64,000 nucleotides of DNA from Beroe forskalii (taxonomy: Eukaryota > Ctenophora > Nuda > Beroida > Beroidae): the NCBI GenBank assembly GCA_011033025.1, contig WFMF01000039.1, positions 682,001-746,000 on the forward strand, written 5' to 3'. The position numbers and the translations under genes were made by a program. The notes under the pieces are model-generated. The model saw only the letters and a program-made list of their open reading frames with translations, had not been told where the DNA came from and searched no databases. Below are positions 34,139 through 43,858 of this stretch, piece by piece. The stretch's first letter is position 1, and every line of letters starts with the position of its first letter.

Positions 34139-35405
34139 TATGGTGGCCGAGGTGGCTCACTTGGGGAAAATTTTTTGAATTCAATTTTTAGGTCCAAATT
34201 GATTTAAAAGTGAGCCACGTCGGCCAAACCATGGCCGACGAGGCTTGCCAGGCGTTGCCTGGCCCCCTCGCGCGCGCGAAGCGCGCGCGCCCCGAAAAAA
34301 TTATGGGGCAGACAACGTCTGGCAAGGGTGTCACAACGCGTACTTGCGCACAAAGTACTAGCACGAAATTACGATAAAAAGTGTAACACATTTTTTCGCA
34401 TGCATAAAAAGTGTCCTAACTCAAAATGTATTAAAGGGTTTTGTCTGAAATTTGGATATATGCCGTAGAACACATATACCTAGCGTACTGACTAATTTTT
34501 TCTGGAAATTTTGCTCCTAAACTTTAACGGAAGTTATGGCCAAAAATGAACCATTTTACAAAATTTATGTACACAAATGCTCATATCTCGTCTCATGATT
34601 CGATTTTCAGAAAAAAATTAGTCCGGATGGCTGTTGTCTGACGAGGGGGTCAGGCAACGCCTGACAAAATCAGCGCGCACGTGCTACGCTTCAACATTAA
34701 GAATTGCGCGCACCGTGGGAATGCACGGGGGCGCTTGCGAGCTATCAAACAGTGTTTTCAGATTTGTTTTACGTCTATCCTGAGCCGAGTTATGCATATG
34801 GACGAAATACGTCGAAATTTTGATCAGTTGACTTTGGAGATTGATAATTCTACTTCCACATAATGTATTTCCCTGAAAATTTGGTATGTGTCCCATATAA
34901 CTCTGGCTGAGTGACGTCACAGACCTAAAGGTCAATTTTTCTGTATCCTAAACCTAACCATGACCCTAACCAAAACCCTAAACTTAATCCTAACCCTAAC
35001 CCTAACAAATCCTGACCCTAATCGTGACCCTAACCCTAGTCCTTAAATCGCTAGGTGCGCTTAACTATATTTTTCTGACTGACGTCATTATCATAGATAA
35101 TGAAGGGCCAGGAGTTATATGGGACACTAGCCGAAAATTTCAAGAAACGTTAGGGAAAGGATTAAGATTTAAGCTTTGATTTCCATGCTTTATCTTGTGA
35201 GGACGATTGATGTGCGTAATTTCAAGCGAAATTTCGGCGTTGCACATTTTGAGCGCGGCTCCTTGCCCACGTGCAGCCTATAACTCTCAAATTTTCGAAA
35301 AACCCAATAAAACTTAGTTTGTTTGGAAGAACTCATCGTGGTGATCATTTTGGTACCATTTTTGTGGGGAATCTTCCAAGTTGATTTTTCATGTGACCCC
35401 CCTAC
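34139..35405. other. Segment present only in copy A
   Basis: The duplicated copies diverge after GAACCCGCATAGGTGTGT and rejoin at TTGTACAGAAATTATTCACT. Copy A has ~1.27 kb here; copy B has an unrelated ~220 bp with hairpins (about 46538-46757). The A segment contains GTGAGCCAC-type inverted repeats near 34150-34220, a telomere-like patch and TGACGTCATTATCA at 35080. No gene is recognised. Confidence 0.6.
34946..35044. repeat. Interstitial telomere-like CCCTAA patch
   Basis: Degenerate repeats of CCCTAA (TTAGGG on the other strand), with runs such as CCTAACCCTAACCCTAAC and variants TGACCCTAATCG. TTAGGG is the common animal telomere repeat. Present only in copy A. Confidence 0.75.
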
Positions 35406-36189
35406 TTGTACAGAAATTATTCACTTTACATGTGTTACTCCATGTTACTGAGCCTTATTTTGCGCGCGCAAGCGCGCCTCTTCAGAGAAGAGTTTGTGAC
35501 TTTCTTTCTTAAAGCGCCACAAGCAAGCTGAACAAACAGGGACACGTAACATGTGGTAACACATGTGTAATACAGGGAATGTATCGTAGATTTGTGTATA
35601 TTGTGTAGTTTTGTTTATATGTCATGAATTCCTAAGCCCGCATAGGTGTGTGTACGCGAGCCACACAGGGATATACGTGTTTAGCAAGTCATGAATTAAG
35701 CAATTAATTTTTATAAGTCATCTTTTTCTTTACTTTTTTAAACAAAACCATTCCCTAACTAGGCGCCCCAAGGCCGCAAACGCCGCCAAGGCACTTGTGG
35801 GCGCAACCAGGGTCCTGGTTAAGGCAACACCACTGCTCATGCTTCTACAGATGTAACAATAAGCATTCTCTTCAATAGGGTGCAATTTCTAAACTTGAAT
35901 AATCTGGGGGCTGTGTTGAGAAACACACTTTTGTATATACCAACATTTGACACAATAGTTGTTCAGACTGAACAACTCAGCTTCAGTTCCTTTGTTAACA
36001 TGCCGTTCAGTAAGGACATCCGCAGCTGCTAGGCCATATCCGAACAATCATAGGGACAAATGTTGGTTCCCTAACCAGGGTTGTGTTGAGAAACACACTT
36101 TATGTATACCAACATTTGACACAATAGCTGTTCAGACTGAACGGAACTCTCAGCTTCAGTTGTTAGAGATATTAGTAGCCTGGGAGAGT

Positions 36190-36290
36190 ATTTTGAAGAA
36201 AGATTTCTTCTTAATTCAAATATTTTAGATTTATTTGAATTAAAAAGGAAATCTTTCTTCAAGAATCAATCTACAAGACTTTTCTTCAAC
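36190..36290. repeat. Hairpin MITE relic at the end of copy A
   Basis: TTGAAGAAAGATTTCTTC and its inverted partner GAAATCTTTCTTCAA flank AATTCAAATATTTTAGATTT. The left outer arm seen in copy B (47585-47710) is missing here, so this copy is a truncated form of the same element. Confidence 0.7.
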
Positions 36291-36292
36291 TC

Positions 36293-36840
36293 TCTTAAGA
36301 AATGCCAAAGGGCAACTAAGAAAAAAAGGACAGTGCAGGATTTATCTAGCTACCTAGGTGATTCGGGTTCAGAATTGCCTAAAATATCCTCAGTAGTACA
36401 AGAAACGAGTCTCATGTGCTCCTGGAACAATTACAAAGAATCCTCATCACAGGGTTGACCAAAGCACATGGTCCAAATTAAAAGTAAATATCATGAGTAC
36501 TTATAATACTGTAACATTTCCCTGAGTCCTTCTATGTATAACATACTTACTAATGTTATAACAAATTGAATATGAATAGCATGGCCATTTCAGATTTTCA
36601 AGCTTAAGACCAAGTCTCTATGATCTTCTTGGACCAAGATGCAAATTTTCACTATGCAGTAAGCAACAAAGGGCAATTAAAATAGATTACCAGGGATCTG
36701 AACAGCAATAAAATTGCATACAGTACCTGAGTGAATCTGGCTTAAAATTTTGCTTTATTAACATTAAACCACCCTGTGTTTAGGTTAAAAGATAGAGTCT
36801 GGAGGTATTTCTTGAACTGAGATGCAAAATCCCAATTCTT
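36293..36840. other. Spacer between the duplication copies, no recognised gene
   Basis: AT-rich unique DNA. It holds one degenerate unit of the downstream repeat near 36570-36660 (GACCAAGTCTCTATGATCTT). Confidence 0.5.
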
Positions 36841-36859
36841 ATGCAGCATTATATAGGCT

Positions 36860-37195
36860 CACGCTACCCTGAAAAGCCACTTTTTGGCCCAAAACTATTT
36901 TTCTGAGCACTTTAAGGTATATTTACATTGAAAATTGTGTAAAAACATGGTCATTGCGATTTGTTTGAGCTCAAAACGAAGTCTCTACGACCATCCTGGA
37001 CCGAGATATCAAATCAACATGTGTAATTTGCTAGCGATACACTGAAAAACCAGTTTTTGGTCCATAATTTTTTTTCCTGGGCATTTTAAGGCTTATTTGC
37101 GTTTAAAATTGCATAAAAACATGGCCATTGCGATTCGTTTGAGCTAAAAATGAAGTCTCTACGACCTTCCTGGACGGAGATATGAATTTTCACTA
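36860..37195. repeat. Tandem duplicate, ~170-bp units x2
   Basis: The blocks CTGAAAAGCCACTTTTTGG to GACCGAGATATCAAATC and CTGAAAAACCAGTTTTTGG to GACGGAGATATGAATT align over their length (shared words AAAACATGG, CATTGCGATT, GTTTGAGCT, GAAGTCTCTACGACC). A third, more diverged copy lies near 36570-36660. Confidence 0.8.
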
Positions 37196-38185
37196 TACGC
37201 GCCTGAGGGGGATTACAAAAATGGCCCCACAGGGTCCATAGTAGCGATACAAATTGCGTACCTAGGTGATTCTGGTGCAGAATAACATAATAAACGACCC
37301 TGAACCGAGAAACTTTGTGGCCAACGAAGTGCACACTCAACTACACCCTGCTACTAGAGTATATCTATTATTGATGTAGGTCTGTTTCTTGGTACATGGT
37401 AGCACATCAAAGATCCTTTTAGCACCAACCAAGATATTTTGTCACCAGAGTGACTTAAGAAGCTGAATGGTTTTTAACTTTGGTGTCATGCGCCATTTCA
37501 AGAAGTATAAAGCAACAATTTGAAGGACATGGAGAAATGTCGCAGTGACCTTGGTGTTAGCTTTAGCGCCCTCATGTTCGTTCCCCCTAGACCTGCGAAG
37601 AACTTTTGCTTAATCATAATGAGGGCTGTGGGCATCATACGCCAGAGAAATTGATGGTTTGAAATCAGCCGCTTGCCAGAATTCTGATTTTGAAGGCCAG
37701 GTTGAAGGAGCCCAAGTCAGACAACTGTGATCTGAGTTCATTTTCTGGCTTTTTTAAAACCCATAGCTACCCTCAGGCAAATTGCTGCTTATGTACTGTG
37801 TGTTCAGGAGTTACTGAAGATCAATGAGGGCAGCCCTCATTGAGCTCCCTCTGAGCTGCCTCTAACCACAGCCCTCTGTTTAATTACTGTTTAACTAGAT
37901 AATCGAGGCGAGAATGATATAATTTCTTATACTGGTGCCCCCACACCCTCATACATTTTCATTATCATCCCTGCGTTTAAATTATAGTTACACCCCATAC
38001 CTCCCACACCACAATTTCACAGGGTTTTATCACCTAACGGACTCTTTCTCAACAGTTCGGAGATCAAAACTTGATACGAGTACTATGAACTTCACTAATA
38101 ACTCCCTTTGAGATGAAATATGCCGTTTACAGTGTAAAATGGCATGTTTGTTTGCTCGGCCACGTAACCCCACAACCGTCTCCAG

Positions 38186-41100
38186 GTGGACGTGATCCTA
38201 TCCCAGAGACAGAAGCTGCGACAATATCGGACTATCTCCACCCCTGACAGGTCGGCAGTACAGTCAGCAGCCCAATGCAACGCTCCCGTAGCTCTCCAGA
38301 CCTCCAACTACTCAGATCTGTTCGGTGAGTGTTTTATAGCTCTCCAGACCTCCAACTACTCAGATCTGTTCGGTGAGTGTTTTATAGCTCTCCAGACCTC
38401 CAACTACTCAGATCTGTTCGGTGAGTGTTTTAAGGCTCTCCAGACCTCCAACTACTCAGATCTGTTCGGTGAGTGTTTTATAGCTCTCCAGACCTCCAAC
38501 TACTCAGATCTGTTCGGTGAGTGTTTTAAGGCTCCCAGACCTCCAACTACTCAGATCTGTTCGGTGAGTGTTTTATAGCTCTCCAGACCTCCAACTACTC
38601 AGATCTGTTCGGTGAGTGTTTTAAGGCTCCCAGACCTCCAACTACTCAGATCTGTTCGGTGAGTGTTTTAAGCTCTCTGTCTGTCCGCGGAACACTGTAT
38701 GGCTCATGATACGGGTTTAAGGGTTGGGGTTAATTTATAAATGTTGGTTTGGATTGCGAAGAAAAAAGGCAAACTTTGCAGCTTTGTGTACTTTTAGTTC
38801 AAATAAGAATATTCTGCCTAGGCTCCTTTCAGGATAACTAATTGAAGTACTGTCGGGGGGGCTCAAGTAGACTTAGCAATAACTAGACCGGGTAGATAAT
38901 ATGCGAGGATGACGTAGTGTTCATTGTTCGGCTGACTCTAGACCAGCCCTTGTCGCTGAATACTCAAATATGGATCTATTAATATGAATATGGATATTGG
39001 ATAAACCAATGGTCGGTTACGAAGAGAGGGATGCCCATTAGTAAAATGTATCGAAAGGCTGACCTGTAAGCTGCTCAAGAGAAATGTGAGCAGTGAGGAG
39101 TGACATCACATCATGGGTTAGAATGTGATTCGATGACGTTGACTCGTCTACTCAAACCGTTTGTAATGTACGTGGCAAGGGAACGTCATGCAAATGACAA
39201 CATGACATCCCATCTTCAAATCTGGCATATGGTAGAGTCGTGGTGCCTCATTATTGCTGGAGCACTGACTGCGTGATTATGGTACTCTTTGAGGACGCAG
39301 TTATACCACTCACTGGCCTAATATCGAGTGTAATTCGTATGGGGAGATACGTCAATCATGATATCGTTATGTGTGGTTATTACTGCTTGGATATGAATGT
39401 GGTACATTCGTCTTGCCCCGCTTGTCATCCATTTCATAGCGCCCCTCTCACCCCTCCTTAGATTGCACCTCTTCTTAACATATCCCACTAACACTTTGCC
39501 TTTCATTTGAACTAATCTCCACTATTTACTAAATAAGGGGAGTTTAGTTCATAAGCACAAAATCTGCCTACATGGGCCTTCCGCCCCCACAAAGCCACAA
39601 CAAATATCACCTTTTTACAACACCTAATAAAGTAATATGTCTCCCTCTCCAAATCTTCTCAATAAACCCCAATTCCCCCTACGCAATGACACCTCATTCC
39701 CCAATCCCCCCAGCCCGATGACTCCCCACTCCTCAATAAACCCCGCCCCAATGACTCCCCACTCCTCTATAAACCCCACCCCAATGACCCCCCACTCCTC
39801 TATAAACCCCACCCCAATGACTCCCCACTCTTCTATAAACCCCACCCCAATGACTCCCCACTCTTCTATAAACCCCCGCCCCAATGACCCCCACTCTTCT
39901 ATAAACCCCACCCCAATGACTCCCCACTCTTCTATAAACCCGTTCCCAATGACTTCCCACTCCTCACTTTGACCCAACCCAATGAGTCTCTACCCCCCCC
40001 CAATGACTCTTCCCCTCCTCAGCGTGCAGCTGGACCTGGTTTCCTCACCACACCAACCTGCACTGTACCGGCTGCACCGCCTTCGTCGCTGAGATGCACT
40101 CGCAGACGTGGGGCTGGCTGAACACCAACTGCTCGCTGAGGTTCCACCTCCCGTGCCGCGCTGCTAACGGCAGTTACTCCGTCACGCGGAGCTTCCGACA
40201 CCTACCCAACGCGTCACCTGTCACGCGCCTCCAGGATAACGCGTTACATCCCATGCAGTGGGGTGATGAGTTGTGTGGGCCAGGGGCGCGCTTCAGTCTG
40301 CCTCTCAACCCCAGGTCAGTAAGGCTGGGCGTTACAGATATGCTGCTAAAAGTTCGCCTCAAAAAAGATAAAGAAAACTAACATAGCGTTTCAACTTCGA
40401 TAACTTCAATCTATCGACATGTAATTGTAATTAACAAGTACGTTTCTAGTATTTGCCTTGACATATGATTTTTCTCAGAGAAGCTTATAGCCTGGCTACT
40501 GTCATGTGGAAGCATGGAATCTCTCATGTTTGGCTGCCGAGGATTCCGCATTACACTTGCACTGAAACAGGTACTTGTGGACAGCCAATCAGATGTCAAT
40601 CACATGTTTTCATGAAATTTTTAATCGGTTTTATCCCAACAACCAGTCAAACTCCCTTTTTTATTGTTAATTAAGATTCTGAAAGTCATGAAACTACCTA
40701 CTTACATAGTAACTTCAGCCACGCAACCTTATGCACTCCCAGTTCAGTACATTACCTGTGGAAAGCCTTCCTCACCCCTCCACGGCAAAGCTGTCGGGGA
40801 TGACTTCGGGTTCGACGGAGTTGTGAAGTTCCAATGCGACGTGGGGTACAATCTCACTGGACAGCACTTGTCCGTGTGCCAGTCAAATGGCTCCTGGAGT
40901 GGCACCCTGCCTACTTGTTCAAGTAAGTGAACATGTTATTATTATCTTCAGGGAGTATTAAAGGCCCCCTTCACTCCAGAACATATCGACTAATTTTGTA
41001 GATATAGTCCCAGTATACATCATTCACGCGAAAATTCGATCAAATTAGCTTCCGCGTAGAGCCTACACCCTAAATTAGATCTGCAATTTTCCTGAACTGC

Positions 41101-43858
41101 AGCATATAGCGCGCTATGTTTACGTAGTGCTATACAAACAGTTACTAATACATGGTACATTGTGCACTGTTTGCTGAGTTTCTGTGCTTGTTTCTTGCAA
41201 TTTGATTTATTTAGGCCCATAAGTAAGACTGGTAGTTGGCAACAAATATATTATTTTATTTAAATTGACCAGTAATTAGCTGTAAACTAAGTAGAAAACA
41301 GGGATGCAATCATTATGCTACAATTCTATGTCCTGATCGGTAGCTTTATGATTTTATCTTCCGTTTTGTCAAATTCGCCGTGCAAAGCATTTATGTCACC
41401 AAAAACTAGTGTTTGGATCCTCGCCTTGTCCTACTAAGAGTCGTGTGATTTGATTGAGTTGTTTTTAACTTTGTATTAGCAATGAATGCCGAGTAAAGAC
41501 GGATTAACCTGACGGCTATTTCACTGAAATAATAGGCTCATGATAATTTATTAGAGCTCGAGGATCATAAGTACAATTTACGATTATCAATTGCAAATTA
41601 TAGCATTACGATTTATAGATCAAGTCCTAAATCATCTGTTATATAATAAGTTCACATTAATAATTTTCATCAAAAATTTCACAGCTTAGGATATTTATAC
41701 CTGGTAAAACACTAAACAGTACTCGTGAGCTCGTGGCAATGGTTTTGGAAGGTATTGCCCAGTAGGTATGTCAGAGGATAATTCTGGTAAACATGCGAGG
41801 AAGAAGCAAAAGGCAGGGGGCTCCTTTTGTGCAAATGCTCATTGTTCCAACAGAAGTCATAGGAATAAAGAAAGCAGCCGAGAAGATCGGAAGTTTTTGA
41901 AGTATTATTTCATCCCTAAAGATCCTGCCCGTCGGAAAGCTTGGGCCTCCAGAATGGGCCGGGAGCTAAGCTGGAAGCCTACTAACCATACCAGGATATG
42001 CTCCGATCATTTTGAACTGGTTGATTTTAATGAGCAAGACCTTTCCCGATGGAATCCAGATGAAATCGTCTATGAATACTAATGATTGCTATTCTCACTC
42101 AACGAGAAAACATTATTGATATGCTTTACTTCCTTATCATTGTTATCATAAATTTATATATTTTTATCATATTTTACATTTTATGTGATTGGTTAAATTG
42201 TTACAGTGCATAAACTTCACACATTGGCAGATAATTACGTGATATCGGCTAATTACATTGACTCACGTAAAATCACATAATATGAGCAGTGTTTGTTTAT
42301 TTACAGCAAGCGCGCATATGCTGCAGTTCTTGTATCCGCTCGAAACGGAATGCTAATTAGATCAGCCCTGGGCCCGCCTCGGTTTGTTATTTATAGCACA
42401 TTGCGTTCAGTACTATCATAGCATCAATTTAGGATAAGGTCGGTTCTGGACCGCAGGGGGCCTTTAACTATCAATTGTGAATTTTGCCATGTTCCTGAGT
42501 TCAGTGTCACTTCCACTCAATCCTTCACCTCCTCCATTTAACAATTTTACCCTGCTGACTACCCTCCTACACCCCATATCATTCCCTCCATTTTATCCTG
42601 CTATTCCTTACCAACTCCCTTTGGCAGGAGTTAACTGCGGCGTGCCGCGCGTGCCGCACAACGGGCGGAGTATCGGCAGTACGACGGACTACGGGAGCAA
42701 GTTCGCCTACACGTGTAACTGGGGCTACGTGTTCGAGGGTCAAGCCAACACCGGTATCATCGTAACGACCTGTCAGGATAAGGGGGAGTGGGATGTCATA
42801 GTGCCCGACTGCATCCGTGAGTAGAGGGGTTACTCTTTCAATGGCTTGGCAGTTTGTAGGCATAAGCATTGACAGGTGACTGGTTCACCAGAAATATGTT
42901 CTCCTCTTTAAAGCCTTATAATTAAGCGTGGACTTTTCCTGACTCTTCTCAATTTACCCCATTATTCAATGATATTGGTATTGGTTTAAAAGTGTTAACT
43001 AGTACAGATTTTCCTGTTCGTATAACCCTTGCACTGCGCATACTGACAGTGCTCCCACTCACCACGCATCCCCACAGAGCGGCAGTGCGAGGTGTCCGAG
43101 TGGAGCGAGTGGGGGGAGTGTTCCCACTCGTGCGCGTCCGGAACCCAGTCCCGAACACGTGACATCGTCCGTTTCCAAGGCAACGAGATCAACGGTAACT
43201 GTCCGCACTTGGAGGAGACGCAGGAGTGCAACGTGCGGCCCTGCGACACCTGCACGGAGGTGGAGTTCAGGATCCCTATTGAGATGGACGAGTGCAGGAG
43301 CGCCGAGCACGAAATCAACCGGGTACTATAGACTTGTGCATTTTAATACCTCGAGAGAAAGCTAGCACTACTACTAGCAGTAGAATTAGAATGTAGTAGT
43401 TGATCTCAGCCTTACTTCATCATCGTTTACAAGTAACCTTGAAAATCACTGACATTGCAAAGTAACCCTGATATTTTCAGTACTGTAAGGGCGAGTGTAG
43501 AGCTGAGGGGATGTGCTGTGGCCCCACCATCAGATCCACCAAATCTGTTATCCTCTTCTGTGTGGACTCCAGACCCCGCATCTTCCGTCTGCCTGTGAGT
43601 GCTGGAGCAAATCTAATTAGATCGGTTCAGAGTCTTTCTTAAAACTGAGATTATTTTAAAACGCACTGAAGGCTAAACACAATATTAATGTTCTAATGTT
43701 GACATGTTAGGCCATTTATAACCTTGTACTTTCCCTGCAGCCCCGATTTTGATTTCCAATTTTGCAACAGTTTGAAAATCAAGTAATTTTACAAGCTTAT
43801 GTCCTTTCAGATCATAGAGAAGTGCGGATGTGTCCCCTGCAGAAGAAACTCTGGATGA
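38186..43858 (+). CDS. 3' exons of the PLC-X-like mosaic gene: lectin-like, sushi x2, TSP1, cystine knot (copy B, intact)
   Basis: Exons 38186-38324, 40023-40318, 40748-40922, 42628-42816, 43078-43322, 43481-43594 and 43811-43858 join in phase, 1,206 nt including TGA. With the 936-nt head (21959-24759) they give 713 residues. Domains: linker with N-glycosylation sites; lectin-like SWTWFPHHTN to TWGWLNTNC to LPC, of a type I recall following PLC-X-like domains in secreted proteins; two sushi modules (ITCGKP to PTCS, VNCGVP to PDC); a TSP1 module (SEWSEWGECSHSC); and a C-terminal cystine knot (CKGECRAEGMCCGP to KCGCVPC) ending RRNSG. Such modules bind matrix and pair as disulfide-linked dimers. 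The lectin-exon donor could be 40314 (GTCAGT), but only 40318 (GTAAGG) fits the next exon's phase. No 5' exons lie beside copy B, so use needs splicing over copy A. Confidence 0.8.
38289..38680 (+). repeat. Splice-donor minisatellite, 8 units (copy B)
   Basis: Eight near-identical 47-48-bp units, each with the exon end (ALQTSNYSDLFG) and a GTGAGT donor. The first units are 48 bp, so reading through a donor adds 16 residues (ECFIALQTSNYSDLFG) in frame. Later units ending GGCTCCCAGACC are 47 bp and shift the frame. Copy A has two units. Confidence 0.92.
39715..39962. repeat. C-rich intronic minisatellite before the lectin-like exon (copy B)
   Basis: About seven 33-36-bp units of the same type as in copy A (CCCCAATGACTCCCCACTC), ending ~60 bases before the 3' splice site at 40022. 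Unit number and order differ from copy A. Confidence 0.85.
40962..42463 (+). mobile_element. 1,502-bp TTAA-flanked DNA transposon with a THAP-domain ORF
   Basis: The element begins AGGCCCCCTTCACTCCAGAA and ends with the inverted form of AGGCCCCCTGCGGTCCAGAA. It is flanked by TTAA at 40958-40961 and 42464-42467. Copy A has a single TTAA (30256-30259) at the same place in the same intron: a clean empty site, so insertion is shown directly. TTAA duplication is known for piggyBac and a few other cut-and-paste groups. No DDE transposase ORF is present; the only convincing ORF is the THAP protein. It sits in the intron between the two sushi exons of copy B. Confidence 0.92.
41768..42082 (+). CDS. 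THAP zinc-finger protein, 104 residues, inside the TTAA element
   Basis: A complete small ORF made almost entirely of a THAP-type C2CH module. C21 and C26 (FCANAHCSNR) pair with C78 and H81 (TRICSDHFE), 51 residues apart; YFIPKDPARRKAW gives the F-x-P and tryptophan positions, and a P (residue 71) precedes the second half. THAP domains bind DNA site-specifically; several come from transposases, where they recognise the element ends. The N-terminus is basic (KHARKKQK), a possible nuclear signal. The ORF ends right after the domain, so it would be a DNA-binding-only protein: a relic of a longer transposase, or a trans-acting regulator of element mobility. No intron is needed. Confidence 0.8.
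   Translation: MSEDNSGKHARKKQKAGGSFCANAHCSNRSHRNKESSREDRKFLKYYFIPKDPARRKAWASRMGRELSWKPTNHTRICSDHFELVDFNEQDLSRWNPDEIVYEY

Larger units (their letters stand above)
33330..34330. repeat. GC-rich palindrome cluster (copy A)
   Basis: A CpG-dense island in AT-rich DNA, packed with inverted repeats. It holds a 28-bp perfect palindrome at 33432-33459, a 15-bp-stem hairpin at 33491-33530, the AACCAGG/CCTGGTT motifs near 33727, 34052 and 34110, a 232-bp MITE-like element (33755-33986) and GCGCGCGCGAAGCGCGCGC near 34270. The related copy at 45560-46870 differs by whole palindromic modules. Confidence 0.75.
26788..36292 (+). repeat. Segmental duplication, copy A (~9.5 kb)
   Basis: The segment starts ATATCTATTATTGATGTAGG and ends CTTTTCTTCAACTC. 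It is repeated in the same orientation at 37361-47713 with very high identity. Most differences I checked are 1-6-base indels; larger ones are the THAP element and an 85-bp element (only in B), a ~1.27-kb segment (34139-35405, only in A) and different splice-site minisatellite sizes. It spans the intron 5 to 3' flank part of the phosphodiesterase gene. Confidence 0.95.
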
